Positions 16,967-27,638 are shown, counted from the first letter of the stretch. The stretch is 64,000 nt of DNA from Leadbetterella sp964563435 (GCA_964563435.1 CAZLXI010000017.1:22056-86055); one strand, 5' to 3'. A program made the numbers and translations. The notes: a model not told the origin generated them from the sequence alone.

Positions 16967-19063
16967 ATGAGGTTGTGTTCTGTTTTTATTCTGATATTCT
17001 GTCCTCTGATTATCCGGGCTCAGGAAATTGCCGGAAAATACAGATTTCCTCAGGAGGTTGAGGTGATTTCAGCCGCAGTCAGCACTGACGGTAAAAAAAT
17101 AGCAAGCGGAAGCGAAGATAAAACGGTGAAAGTATGGGATACTGCCACAGGCAGGGAGCTTCGTAGTTTTCAGGGGCACGGGGCACCGGTCAGTTCCGTG
17201 GCGTTCAGCCCTGACGGAAAAAGAGTGCTGAGTGGGAGTCGGGATAAAACACTGAAAATGTGGGATGTTGTTTCCGGGCGTGAGCTCAGGACGTTTCGGG
17301 GGCACCACTCCGGAATTACTTCCGTAACTTTCAGTCCTGATGGGAAGAGAGTGCTGAGCGGAAGTTCCGATGAAACGCTGAAACTCTGGGATGCGGAGTC
17401 CGGCAATGAAATCAGAACGCTGGAAGGGGGCTTCGAACTGTTGTCTGTTGCCTTTAGTCCGGATGGTAACAAGGTTCTCGCAGGTGGAACAAGTGTGGGA
17501 AAGGCTATAAAATTGTGGGCCGCGGATTCAGGCCGGGAGCTGGGCTCTTTGGGAAAGGACGGGGACATTATTGCTGCTGTAGCTTTTAGTCCTGACGGCA
17601 AAAAAATACTCAGCGGCAGTTTTGACGGAACAATAAAATTATGGAATGCTGATACCGGAAAAGAGCTGCGGGTGTTTTTCGAACATGCAGACAATATAAA
17701 TTATGTCGGATTTAGCCCGGACGGTACAAAAATACTGGGCGGTAGTCAGAGTGCTCTCAAAATATGGAATACAGATACAAGCGAAATGACCGGTAATGTT
17801 GCATTGGAAGCCCCGGCAAGTCAGATCTTTTTCAACCGTGCGGGGGATAACCTGCTGATAGTCACATCTGCCGGCTGGATGTCTGTTCACATAGAAGAGC
17901 CGGTATATGGAAGCAGGAATAAAGGTGTTCAAAAAGCAGGAGAAATTACTTTTGAAGAAAAGATACAGGTGGAAGACTCTCCTGTACCGGCATTATCTGC
18001 CGGTTTTGCCCGTTTTGTTTTTTTGGATGATAAGATACGCGAAAGTACTGAAGGACAACCTGCCAGGTTTACGCAGGGCGTAGTTTCTGTCAGGGGCCAG
18101 TGGCTTGCTGATTTTGACCTGAATTCATCTGAATTCTCTCTCTTGCTGAATGGAGAGCCTGTTACTGACGGAGGAAAATCTCTTAGTTCTGCAAAGAAAA
18201 ATAAAACCGATATTTCCCTGTCACAAACCATATCTTTAAAAAAAGGAATTAATTATGTTCAGTGGAAGCTCGAAAGCCGTGGCCGCGAAGCGAAATACAG
18301 CGAAGTAAAATACCTGTTTTATGACGATGTTTCACAGCCGGATTTGTACCTGTATGCCATTGGCGTAGCTTCAGATGATCTGAAATATACCCGGAATGAT
18401 GCCTATAAGATAAAAGAGATATTCGAGTCACAGAAAGGAGTGCTGTTCAGAGAGGTAAATGCTGCAGCGATTACGGGTGAACGGACCGATGCGGCGTCGT
18501 TAAAAAAACTTATGGAGAGTATAGGGAATGACCACCGCATCCGTCCTCAGGATATGATCCTGTTATTCTTTTCATCACATGGTTTGCCTGCTGCGAATAC
18601 AGATTTTATCCTTTTGGCCCGTGACTATGATGATTTGACACCTAAAAGCACATCCCTTAATTATCAGGAGGATATTCTGGCTAATCTGGAGCGGCGGCCC
18701 AGTAAACGGGTAATATTTCTGGATGCCTGTTATAGTGGTAAAGGTGCTAAAGCCAGGCCGGATATTACTAAGGCACTGGCCGACACGCCTCCTGGATTCG
18801 TTATCATCAGCAGCAGTTCCGGTTCAGAACTTTCATATGAGGATGAAAAGTGGGAACACGGTAGTTTTACTTATGCCCTTTCCCGTGCCCTGAAAACCGG
18901 AGAGGCAGATACCGACGATGATAAGGTGATTACGGTCAGTGAATTGTATGAATATCTGAAAGTTGAAGTGCCGCGGCAAAACCGGAGTGCCGGCCGGCCG
19001 GCACAGAATCCGGATATCAGAAGAAAAGACGCCGATGATTTTCCTGTTTTCATACTGAAATGA
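16967..19063 (+). CDS. Secreted WD40-repeat caspase-family (C14) protease
   Basis: 698 residues: signal peptide (MRLCSVFILIFCPLII, cleavage after RAQ), then about seven WD40 repeats (residues 27-280) with repeated GH..(I/V)..(V/F)FSPDGK...SGS.D.T(I/L)K(L/M)W units. A beta-rich linker (about 320-445) follows, then a caspase-like domain with the catalytic dyad His538 (FFSSHG) and Cys588 (LDACYSG). The signal peptide is unusual, since most bacterial metacaspases are cytoplasmic; it places this protein in the envelope. It has the papain-like gene 19 bp downstream and is divergent from the sigma-led cluster, so co-function is likely. Substrates are unknown. Confidence 0.9.
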   Translation: MRLCSVFILIFCPLIIRAQEIAGKYRFPQEVEVISAAVSTDGKKIASGSEDKTVKVWDTATGRELRSFQGHGAPVSSVAFSPDGKRVLSGSRDKTLKMWDVVSGRELRTFRGHHSGITSVTFSPDGKRVLSGSSDETLKLWDAESGNEIRTLEGGFELLSVAFSPDGNKVLAGGTSVGKAIKLWAADSGRELGSLGKDGDIIAAVAFSPDGKKILSGSFDGTIKLWNADTGKELRVFFEHADNINYVGFSPDGTKILGGSQSALKIWNTDTSEMTGNVALEAPASQIFFNRAGDNLLIVTSAGWMSVHIEEPVYGSRNKGVQKAGEITFEEKIQVEDSPVPALSAGFARFVFLDDKIRESTEGQPARFTQGVVSVRGQWLADFDLNSSEFSLLLNGEPVTDGGKSLSSAKKNKTDISLSQTISLKKGINYVQWKLESRGREAKYSEVKYLFYDDVSQPDLYLYAIGVASDDLKYTRNDAYKIKEIFESQKGVLFREVNAAAITGERTDAASLKKLMESIGNDHRIRPQDMILLFFSSHGLPAANTDFILLARDYDDLTPKSTSLNYQEDILANLERRPSKRVIFLDACYSGKGAKARPDITKALADTPPGFVIISSSSGSELSYEDEKWEHGSFTYALSRALKTGEADTDDDKVITVSELYEYLKVEVPRQNRSAGRPAQNPDIRRKDADDFPVFILK

Positions 19064-19081
19064 TAATTTGAATAATAACCG

Positions 19082-20524
19082 ATGAAACAACGAATACTCT
19101 TATTCCTGCTATTTCTGGGGCCATGGGACGCGTATTCGCAGGGAATGATCTTTGATGAGGAAACATACCGCAGGATACCTTTGTTTAATCTGGCCGATCA
19201 GGATGAAACAGGAGCGAAAGAAAAAAGAATTCAGGTACCTCCGGCCAGAGATCTGCGTCCGTTTATGCCTTATATCACGGATCAGAAAGATTTATCCACC
19301 TGTGTTTCCATTTCCACTTTGTACTACGCCGCCGGCATACGACAGGCTTATTTACAGCAAAAAACTGACAGTAAACACATTTCTGATAATTATGCTTTGG
19401 CTCCTTTGTATAATCTGAGGAAAAATAACCTGGGATGTGAACAGAATCTGAGGCTGGACGCCATGCTGAACGAATTACTGGAAAAAGGAGGTATTCCCTA
19501 TAAGTTCTATCCATATGACGAATGTAGTCAATTACCTTTACCCGAAAGTGAAGTTTTCATAAGAGCGAAAGACCCGCAACGTTTGTGTGGTGGCTACAGT
19601 GAAAAGAACGGAAAGAAAATACATATTCCCTGTGATAAAGCCACAGGAACAATTAAAGTAGCGTTGGCAAACGGCTTTCCCGTAGTGGCCGGTATCCCTG
19701 TCGATAAGCTGAGAGAGTACAAACCCGGAATATCCAGACTGTATAAACCGGAAAAAAGTGAGCGTAAAGAATATCATGCGGTTACGATTGTGGGATACCA
19801 TGAAGATGAGTTCATTGTGGCTAACAGCTGGGGGAAAAACTGGGGCGATAACGGGTATTTCCATATCCGGCAGACAGATATGGATAAAATTCTTGTAGGA
19901 GCGTTTACGTTTGGCCTGGATGTTACCGGACTGAATGTACAGGCTAATAAACTTACCAAAGGAGTAGGGGTTGTCTGTACAATGGCAAATAGCACGAACA
20001 GGATACAACCTGTTAAATATACGGAAAAAGGGGTGTATGTGACAGAAGAAAATTATAAGCCGGGAGATAGTTTTTATGGTTTTATCAGGAACCTGAATTC
20101 AGAAATGTTCGTGACGATAATTTCTCAGGACGCTGACAATTTTAAGGTGGAAAAACATTATCCCAGGCCGGAAGATGAGGCCGGGGTAACCTTGCTGCCG
20201 GCTGAAGGTTCTCCTGTTATATTCCCTCACCCTGATTATCCGTTAGAGATCACCGGTGGCCGGAAAGATTATCTGATTATTCTGGCCGGTAAAAGAGACA
20301 TTTCATCTGATCTACCCCGGATTATGCGGGATCTTGAGCTTTTTTCAGACAATTCTCTTCCGGTTTCCAGTCGTCTGGAAAAGGTATTGGGCGAAAGAAT
20401 GATTGCTTCAAAGGATATTTCATATTCTCTTAAGGAGGGCGGAATAAAAGCCGAGCTGAAGAATATGGAGACTGTGGGAGATATTCTGCCCGTTATTATT
20501 GAGATTAATCATTCTGCAAAGTAA
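19082..20524 (+). CDS. Secreted papain-like (C1) cysteine protease
   Basis: 480 residues with a signal peptide (MKQRILLFLLFLGPWDAYS-Q). The catalytic domain (about 45-285) has all four papain positions: Gln68 and Cys74 (DQKDLSTCVS, the correct six-residue spacing), His232 (YHAVTIVGYHED) and Asn248 (VANSWGKNWGDNGYF). The region after 290 is a separate beta-rich domain, possibly for binding, with a DUF4384-like look (KPGDSFYGFIRNLNSEMFV). It is co-transcribed with the WD40-caspase. Two secreted cysteine proteases side by side suggest processing of envelope or extracellular proteins, possibly products of the neighbouring cluster. Confidence 0.88.
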   Translation: MKQRILLFLLFLGPWDAYSQGMIFDEETYRRIPLFNLADQDETGAKEKRIQVPPARDLRPFMPYITDQKDLSTCVSISTLYYAAGIRQAYLQQKTDSKHISDNYALAPLYNLRKNNLGCEQNLRLDAMLNELLEKGGIPYKFYPYDECSQLPLPESEVFIRAKDPQRLCGGYSEKNGKKIHIPCDKATGTIKVALANGFPVVAGIPVDKLREYKPGISRLYKPEKSERKEYHAVTIVGYHEDEFIVANSWGKNWGDNGYFHIRQTDMDKILVGAFTFGLDVTGLNVQANKLTKGVGVVCTMANSTNRIQPVKYTEKGVYVTEENYKPGDSFYGFIRNLNSEMFVTIISQDADNFKVEKHYPRPEDEAGVTLLPAEGSPVIFPHPDYPLEITGGRKDYLIILAGKRDISSDLPRIMRDLELFSDNSLPVSSRLEKVLGERMIASKDISYSLKEGGIKAELKNMETVGDILPVIIEINHSAK

Positions 20525-20626
20525 TTCCCTTTCAATTTCTGCATGTAATTACAATGGAAGTTTACAAGACAGGATTCTGACAAAAAACTAAAAAATATTA
20601 CGTTTCATAATTAAATTGTTGATACA

Positions 20627-21346
20627 CTAGATCTTAAGAATCTCGCAGGCCCGCCGGGATGCGTCCTGCTCGGCTTTCTTCTTATTCCAGCCGTTTCCAT
20701 GGCTGATGATCTCCGTGTCTACCAGCACCTGGGCCACAAACTCGCGGCTGTGGTTTTTTCCTTTTTCTTCTACGATCACAAACTCCACTTTCTTTCCCTC
20801 TGACTGGGCCCAGCTCAGGATGGCCGACTTGTAGTTGGTGTTGTTGGAAATTACCTCGTCGAGGTTAAAGTGATTGGACAGGAGCTTGGACACCACAAAC
20901 TTCTGGGTGAACTTATAGCCTTTGTCGAGATAAATGGCCCCGATAAGCGCCTCCATGGCATCGCCCAGCAGGGAGGTACGGTGGTAATTCTTCGTTCCGT
21001 CAGATTCGATCAGGTTCTCCAACCCAAGTTTCCGGCCCACATTATTGAGCGACTCGCGGTTTACTATCCTCGACCGGATCTCGGTCAGGAAGCCCTCATT
21101 CTTGAAAGGATATTTTTTGAAGAGATACTCGCCTACGATCAGGCCCAGAACGGCATCTCCCAGAAATTCGAGGCGCTCATTGGATTCCCTGAACCCTTTA
21201 AAGGAACTCTCTTTCGAAGCGGAGGTATGACGAAAGGCCAGCTGATAAATAAGAGGGTTGGACGGCTTTATACCCACAATTAACTCAATGGCCCTGTTAA
21301 AGTCTTTGAATTTATCATCCCGTCCAAAAAACCTCCCTATATTCAT
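20627..21346 (-). CDS. rnc: Ribonuclease III
   Basis: 239 residues. The RNase III signature NERLEFLGDAVLGLIV (about 59-74) and the second metal-binding acidic segment GDAMEALIGAIYLDKGY (about 128-144) mark the endonuclease domain. A C-terminal double-stranded RNA-binding domain follows (about 165-238), ending HGNGWNKKKAEQDASRRA. It cleaves double-stranded RNA in rRNA and mRNA processing in the cytoplasm. It lies 11 bp after fabF, in the acpP-fabF-rnc order common in bacteria. Confidence 0.97.
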   Translation of the reverse strand: MNIGRFFGRDDKFKDFNRAIELIVGIKPSNPLIYQLAFRHTSASKESSFKGFRESNERLEFLGDAVLGLIVGEYLFKKYPFKNEGFLTEIRSRIVNRESLNNVGRKLGLENLIESDGTKNYHRTSLLGDAMEALIGAIYLDKGYKFTQKFVVSKLLSNHFNLDEVISNNTNYKSAILSWAQSEGKKVEFVIVEEKGKNHSREFVAQVLVDTEIISHGNGWNKKKAEQDASRRACEILKI

Positions 21347-21357
21347 TCAATATCTCC

Positions 21358-22605
<1,248 letters not shown>

Positions 22606-22692
22606 ATTCTAAAAAATTAAAAGTTCAATACCCCAATCTCAAATGCCTAAACATTTTCCAATAGAATATTGAACTTAGTCTGAGCGAAATAA

Positions 22693-22929
22693 TTATTTCG
22701 AATGTTCTTCCAAATAACTAATAGCCTGCCCGACTGTTTGGATATTTTCAGCTTGATCGTCAGGAATAGAAACATTAAATTCTTTTTCGAACTCCATAAT
22801 CAATTCTACTGTGTCCAGGGAATCTGCTCCCAAATCGTTTGTGAAAGACGCTTCTGTGGTAACTTCAGCCTCATCTACTCCTAATTTCTCAACGATAATT
22901 TTCTTAACTTTTGATGCAACGTCAGACAT
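22693..22929 (-). CDS. acpP: Acyl carrier protein
   Basis: 78 residues, acidic, with the phosphopantetheine attachment site GADSLDTVELIMEFE (Ser about 40). It carries growing acyl chains for FabF and other fatty-acid synthesis enzymes. It is the first gene of the acpP-fabF-rnc run; the promoter should lie in the A+T-rich 130 bp that also serves kdsA on the other strand. Confidence 0.98.
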   Translation of the reverse strand: MSDVASKVKKIIVEKLGVDEAEVTTEASFTNDLGADSLDTVELIMEFEKEFNVSIPDDQAENIQTVGQAISYLEEHSK

Positions 22930-23061
22930 TTGAAAATGTATTTTGGTTAAAAACGATACAAAGAAAAATAATTAACTTGAACCAACAAAATGATTAAGTG
23001 TTTTTCCAGCTTAAAGATAGAGTGCATATTTGTATTTTCAAAACAGAAGCAAAAAGAAATA

Positions 23062-23877
23062 ATGCAATTATTCCCTGATAAATTACAAAAATACCCTTCG
23101 GGTAATTTCTTCCTGATGGCCGGACCCTGCGCCATAGAAGGCCGTGAAATTGCCTTCAGCATTGCCGATAAAATAGATAAGATCTGCCGGACCCTTGAAA
23201 TACCCTATATATTTAAGGGAAGCTACCGCAAAGCCAACCGCACCAAAGCCGACAGCTTTACGGGCATCGGGGATGAAAAGGCCCTCCGGATACTGAAGGA
23301 GGTCAGCGATACTTTCGGGGTACCCGTGGTCACCGACATTCATGAGTCGCACGAAGCGGAGATGGCTGCGGCGTATGTCGACGTACTGCAGATCCCGGCT
23401 TTCCTGTGCCGGCAGACCGAGCTGTTGGAGGCCGCAGCCCGGACCGGGCGGGCGGTGAACATCAAGAAAGGCCAGTTTCTGTCCGGTGCTTCCATGGGCT
23501 TTGCCGTGGAGAAGATCCGGTCGGTGAATCCGGAGGCTCCTGCACTGCTGACCGACCGGGGCAACAGCTTCGGCTATTCCGACCTGGTGGTAGATTACCG
23601 GAACCTGGTGGAAATGGCCAAATTCGGCGTACCGGTGATCATGGACTGCACCCACTCGCTTCAGAAGCCTAACCAAACCTCCGGTGTAACGGGCGGAGAC
23701 CCCGCCATGATCGCCACCATCGCCAAAGCAGCCATAGCGGTAGGTGCAGACGGGCTTTTTATCGAAACCCACCCCGACCCTAAGAATGCGAAATCAGACG
23801 GCGCTAACATGCTTCACCTGGACAATCTGGAAACCTTGCTGAAAGATCTGGTGAGGATACGGCAGGCCGTGCGGTAA
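23062..23877 (+). CDS. kdsA: 3-deoxy-D-manno-octulosonate 8-phosphate synthase
   Basis: I start at MQLFPDKLQKYPSGNFF; the frame is open upstream to 22990, but those codons look non-coding. 271 residues. Motifs MAGPCAIEG, IFKGSYRKANRTKADSF, IKKGQFLSG, DRGNSFGYSDLVVD and HPDPKNAKSDGANML match KdsA, which joins phosphoenolpyruvate and arabinose 5-phosphate to make KDO-8-P for lipid A-linked core sugar. This fits a Gram-negative envelope. It is divergent from acpP; dxr follows about 60 bp downstream. Confidence 0.96.
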   Translation: MQLFPDKLQKYPSGNFFLMAGPCAIEGREIAFSIADKIDKICRTLEIPYIFKGSYRKANRTKADSFTGIGDEKALRILKEVSDTFGVPVVTDIHESHEAEMAAAYVDVLQIPAFLCRQTELLEAAARTGRAVNIKKGQFLSGASMGFAVEKIRSVNPEAPALLTDRGNSFGYSDLVVDYRNLVEMAKFGVPVIMDCTHSLQKPNQTSGVTGGDPAMIATIAKAAIAVGADGLFIETHPDPKNAKSDGANMLHLDNLETLLKDLVRIRQAVR

Positions 23878-23896
23878 GGCATCTTTTTCTTCCTGG

Positions 23897-23920
23897 TTTG
23901 CAATAAAACCCCTATTTTTG
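23897..23920 (+). promoter_or_regulatory. Candidate Bacteroidota promoter for dxr
   Basis: The -7 element TATTTTTG (23913-23920) matches TAnnTTTG and lies 19 bp before the chosen dxr ATG. A TTTG at 23897-23900 is only 12 bp upstream, shorter than the usual 19-21, so the -33 part is doubtful. Confidence 0.45.
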
Positions 23921-23938
23921 CAGATTGTTTCAGATCGG

Positions 23939-25096
23939 ATGAAGAAAAAAATTGCCCTGCTGGGCTCCACCGGTTCTATCGGCACCCAGGCGTTGGAGGT
24001 CATTGCGGCCCATCCCGACCGGTTTGAGGTAGAAGTGCTGACCGCCCAAAAAAATGCAGATCTCCTCATTGACCAGGCAGCCCGGTTCAGGCCCAATGTA
24101 GTGGTCATAGGCGAAGAAAGTCTTTACGATAAGGTGAATGCGGCCCTGGATCCGTTGGACATAAAAGTATATTGTGGCCAGAATGCGCTGAACTCCGTTG
24201 TGCAAAGCGAAAGCATCAACGTGGTGCTGACCGCACTGGTCGGCTATTGCGGACTCCTCCCCACCATCCGTGCCATTGAGGCCGGCAAGACCATCGCACT
24301 GGCCAATAAAGAAACGCTGGTGGTGGCGGGGGATATCATCACAGCCCTTGCCGTAAAGCATAAGGTGGATATTCTTCCGGTAGATTCCGAGCATTCCGCC
24401 ATCTTTCAATGCCTGACGGGTGAATACTATAATCCCATCGAAAAGATTATCCTGACCGCTTCCGGCGGGCCATTCAGAGGCAGGGATGCCGGGTTCCTGA
24501 AGACCGTCAGCAAAGCCCAGGCACTCAAGCACCCCAACTGGGACATGGGCGCCAAGATCACCATTGACTCCGCCAGCCTGATGAACAAAGGACTGGAAGT
24601 TATTGAAGCCAAATGGCTCTTTGATCTTGATCCGGCGCAGATCGATGTCGTAGTCCACCCGCAAAGCATTATCCATTCCATGGTGCAGTTTGAAGACGGA
24701 AGCATCAAAGCCCAAATGGGCCTGCCTGACATGAAACTTCCTATTCAGTATGCCCTGGGGTTCCCGCAAAGGCTGAAAAATAATTTTGAGCGATTCGATT
24801 TCCTCCAATACCCCAGCCTTACGTTTGAGAAGCCCGACCTGGGTACCTTCCGGAACCTGGCCATGGCTTTCAGTTCCCTGCAGAGAGGCGGAAATATGCC
24901 CTGTATTCTGAATGCTGCCAATGAGATCGCCGTAGAGGCGTTCCTCCATGACCGGATCAGCTTTCCGGGCATGTCAGACCTGATCGAATCCTGCCTCGAA
25001 AAAGTATCCTTTGCAGGAAGCCCGGACCTGGAAACGTATATCGAAACCGACCGGGAAACAAGACGAATAGCCCTCGAAAATTTAGCAAAGTCATGA
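23939..25096 (+). CDS. dxr: 1-deoxy-D-xylulose 5-phosphate reductoisomerase
   Basis: The start at MKKKIALLGSTGSIG gives 385 residues; seven codons further upstream are open but precede the NADPH-binding strand. GSTGSIGTQALEV is the nucleotide-binding loop, ALANKETLVVAG and LPVDSEHSAIFQC are substrate/metal motifs, and SASLMNKGLEVIEAKWLF is the family signature. Dxr converts DXP to MEP in the non-mevalonate isoprenoid pathway. Its stop overlaps the next start by 4 bp (ATGA). Confidence 0.97.
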   Translation: MKKKIALLGSTGSIGTQALEVIAAHPDRFEVEVLTAQKNADLLIDQAARFRPNVVVIGEESLYDKVNAALDPLDIKVYCGQNALNSVVQSESINVVLTALVGYCGLLPTIRAIEAGKTIALANKETLVVAGDIITALAVKHKVDILPVDSEHSAIFQCLTGEYYNPIEKIILTASGGPFRGRDAGFLKTVSKAQALKHPNWDMGAKITIDSASLMNKGLEVIEAKWLFDLDPAQIDVVVHPQSIIHSMVQFEDGSIKAQMGLPDMKLPIQYALGFPQRLKNNFERFDFLQYPSLTFEKPDLGTFRNLAMAFSSLQRGGNMPCILNAANEIAVEAFLHDRISFPGMSDLIESCLEKVSFAGSPDLETYIETDRETRRIALENLAKS

Positions 25097-25818
25097 AACC
25101 ATTTCACGTTATCTACGAAGACAATCACCTCATCATTGTCAATAAGGCTGCCGGGATTCTGGTACACAGCGACAGTACCGGTGATAAAACCCTGGAAGAT
25201 TTTGTAAAGGAGTATATCAGGGAAAAGTACAATAAACCGGGAGAGGCGTTCCTCGGTACGGTGCATCGTCTCGACCGCCCCGTAAGCGGACTGGTCATTT
25301 TTGCGCGCACCTCCAAAGCCCTGACACGGATGAATGAGTTATTTAAGAAAAGACACATCCGTAAAACCTACTGGGCCATAACCCAGCGAAAACCCGAGAA
25401 GAAGTCGGGCCGGCTCACTCACTGGCTGAAAAAAGACCCGCTGGCCAATAAAACGGAAGCATTTGAGTATGAAGTGGCGGGTTCACAGCGGGCCGATCTC
25501 GACTACCGCTACCTCGGAACCGTTAATAAGCATCACCTGATAGAGGTCAGCCCCATCACCGGAAGGCCCCACCAGATCCGTGTTCAACTTGCCTCCATGG
25601 GCACCCCCATTAAAGGCGATGTTAAATACGGCGCCCCTAAAGGAAACAATGACGGCTCCATTTTTCTTCATGCTCGTAGGGTTTACTTTATGCACCCGGT
25701 AAAACAGGAACCTCTGCTTTGCAAAGCCGCTGTTCCTGAAAATGCCTTTTGGGAAGAATTCCTGGAACTGGACAAGGAAGAATACAAAGACGATATGCTT
25801 GGGTTTATTCACGGATGA
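25093..25818 (+). CDS. RluA-family pseudouridine synthase
   Basis: 241 residues. The catalytic motif GTVHRLDRPVSGLVIFARTSKA contains the nucleophilic Asp61, followed by LIEVSPITGRPHQIRVQLA. There is no S4 RNA-binding domain at the N terminus, so it is a short RluA-type enzyme that isomerises uridine in rRNA or tRNA. Which position it modifies cannot be told. It is translationally coupled to dxr by an ATGA overlap. The gene ends facing the convergent beta-lactamase-like gene. Confidence 0.93.
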   Translation: MKPFHVIYEDNHLIIVNKAAGILVHSDSTGDKTLEDFVKEYIREKYNKPGEAFLGTVHRLDRPVSGLVIFARTSKALTRMNELFKKRHIRKTYWAITQRKPEKKSGRLTHWLKKDPLANKTEAFEYEVAGSQRADLDYRYLGTVNKHHLIEVSPITGRPHQIRVQLASMGTPIKGDVKYGAPKGNNDGSIFLHARRVYFMHPVKQEPLLCKAAVPENAFWEEFLELDKEEYKDDMLGFIHG

Positions 25819-25841
25819 GCTCTAAATCATACCCGGTGAAT

Positions 25842-27485
25842 TTACTTTCGCTTCAGATCCAGATCCTGGAAGTCAAAACTGAAGTCGGTCAGCGGAGAGA
25901 TCGCGCTGACCAGGATTCCGTTCGCCCGGCCTTCGGTGTCCAGGCTGAATACCAGGTAAGCGTCGGCATCCATGGAGCGGTCGGTCCAGCGCACAATATA
26001 CGTGTTCCCCTTATAGTAATAGATCGGTCCTGTCAGCCGGGCAGAACGCTTCGAACTAAACCACAGTTGTCCTTCTTTTTCACTTATCTCCACCTCTCCG
26101 AACCAGGGATCCTCATAAACGCCCTTCACCTCAAAAGAGGGTCGGGCCACGCCTGGTCGGGCCATGTTGGGTTGAGTGCCGCCCGACCGACCTGTGCTTC
26201 GACGGGTAGTAGCCGGCACCCGGGCTTGGGATGTACCGGCTCCCGAACCGTTGCCCTCTGCAGCATTCTTTCGAATTTCCTCCTCCACTTTAGCCAGTAT
26301 CTCATCGGCCTCCTTTTTAGCTGCGCTGACGCGCTTATGGTAAAAATCCACCCAGTCTTCATTGGCCTTCCCGCCCAGGTAAGAATCTTTGATCGTATTG
26401 GAGATAGCGCTGAAAGCCGCGCCTGACTGTTGGTTAGTATACACCAGTATGGCCAGATCCAGATCCGGGATGATCACCGTTTGTGTCACAATTCCTGCCA
26501 GACCACCGGTATGACTTACCTGCTTATGTCCTTTGACATCGTTCAGCACCCAGCCCAACCCATAGGCCGCAAACTGTGTATTGTAGGGTCCTGGGGAACC
26601 GGTCCGGAGAATGGTCTGCGGGCTCCACAACTCCCTTAAGGTGGCGGGTGAAAAGAGCTGCTGCTCACCGTGTCTGCCCCCATTGAGCAGGGCCAGCAGC
26701 CATTTCGACATATCGGTTACCGAGGCATAGATCCCGCCGGCCGCATTGGCGTTCTCACTCCAGTCGCGGCGGATCACCTGCAACTTCCCTTCTACATAAA
26801 AATGCGGGTCGATCACGTTTGATTTATCCTTCAGCAACCGGAAAGACGGTGCCGCGGTCCGGATTTCCAGCGGATCAAAAAAGCGTTTCTGAATAAAATC
26901 TTCCCAACTCATTCCGCTTACCCTGGCCACCACTTCCCCGGCCACAATATACAGCAGGTTATCGTAATCATACTTGCTGCGAAATGAGCTCACCGGCTTC
27001 AGGTATCGCAGATTGTGGATGATGTCCGCCTTTGTGAAATTGTTCTCATCGGGCCAGAACATCAGGTCGCCTGCCCCTAAGCCCAGCCCGCTGCGATGCG
27101 TCAGCAGGTCGCGGAGGGTAAACTCCGCCGTTACGTAGGGGTCATACATCTTAAATTCCGGAATAAAGTCGGTAACCTTCGAATCCCAGGTCAGTTTACC
27201 TTCTTCCGCCAGCATACCCAGTGCTGCCGCGGTAAAAGCTTTTGAGTTGGAGGCGATACCGAATAATGTATGCTCATCCACAGGCAGCCTGCTATTCAAT
27301 GACTTTACACCATAGCCTTTCGCATGAATGATTTTTTTGTCTTTGATTACACAAACGGCAATGCCCGGCACATCAAAAGTTTTAAGGGTCCGGTTCACTA
27401 AAGCGTCTATTTCAGCCGCACTTAACTGAGCCCGAAGAGGCAAAATGGCAACCAACCCACATAGAACAAGAAGAACTCTTTTCAT
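25842..27485 (-). CDS. Serine hydrolase, beta-lactamase/class C family
   Basis: The start MKRVLLVLCGLVAIL gives a signal peptide (cleavage near PLRAQ); codons upstream belong to the inverted repeat. 547 residues. Motifs are S79-N-S-K82 (GIASNSKAF), YDN (in YDYDNLLYIV) and HTG (SHTGGLAGIV), as in class C beta-lactamases, esterases and D-aminopeptidases. A low-complexity Gly/Ser/Arg/Pro stretch (about residues 405-450) separates the catalytic domain from a beta-barrel-like C-terminal domain (DUF3471-like). It is probably a secreted peptidase or esterase; calling it a resistance enzyme would be unsupported. Confidence 0.9.
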   Translation of the reverse strand: MKRVLLVLCGLVAILPLRAQLSAAEIDALVNRTLKTFDVPGIAVCVIKDKKIIHAKGYGVKSLNSRLPVDEHTLFGIASNSKAFTAAALGMLAEEGKLTWDSKVTDFIPEFKMYDPYVTAEFTLRDLLTHRSGLGLGAGDLMFWPDENNFTKADIIHNLRYLKPVSSFRSKYDYDNLLYIVAGEVVARVSGMSWEDFIQKRFFDPLEIRTAAPSFRLLKDKSNVIDPHFYVEGKLQVIRRDWSENANAAGGIYASVTDMSKWLLALLNGGRHGEQQLFSPATLRELWSPQTILRTGSPGPYNTQFAAYGLGWVLNDVKGHKQVSHTGGLAGIVTQTVIIPDLDLAILVYTNQQSGAAFSAISNTIKDSYLGGKANEDWVDFYHKRVSAAKKEADEILAKVEEEIRKNAAEGNGSGAGTSQARVPATTRRSTGRSGGTQPNMARPGVARPSFEVKGVYEDPWFGEVEISEKEGQLWFSSKRSARLTGPIYYYKGNTYIVRWTDRSMDADAYLVFSLDTEGRANGILVSAISPLTDFSFDFQDLDLKRK

Positions 27486-27523
27486 ACTATGGTAATTTTT
27501 TGCTTCAAAAGTACAAAAATATC

Positions 27524-27616
27524 TGAACCACATAAGGCACATTAGTTCATATAAGTTATTCCTTTATACGCTTTTTATATAATTCTTATATGAACTAATG
27601 TGCCTTATGTGGTTCA
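27524..27616. repeat. Perfect 32-bp inverted repeat with 29-bp spacer
   Basis: Arms at 27524-27555 and 27585-27616 are exact reverse complements (outer part tgaaccacataaggcac, continuing attagttcatataag). The spacer is A+T-rich. It lies between the start of the beta-lactamase-like gene and the tuf terminator. It would form a very stable cruciform or RNA hairpin but lacks a following T-run. The form fits a palindromic dispersed repeat or MITE-like remnant. Confidence 0.9.
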
Positions 27617-27638
27617 AACAAACGGCGAAGCCGCAAAC

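Noticed and set aside
23083..23772. Long open frame antisense to kdsA (229 codons)
   Set aside because: It mirrors kdsA codon structure in a G+C-rich third-position gene; no family motif and kdsA is certain.
23930..24949. Long open frame antisense to dxr (339 codons)
   Set aside because: Shadow of dxr; no recognisable protein features.
25842..27485. Antibiotic-resistance beta-lactamase
   Set aside because: The family includes many esterases and peptidases; the extra C-terminal domain and lack of resistance context do not support a resistance call.
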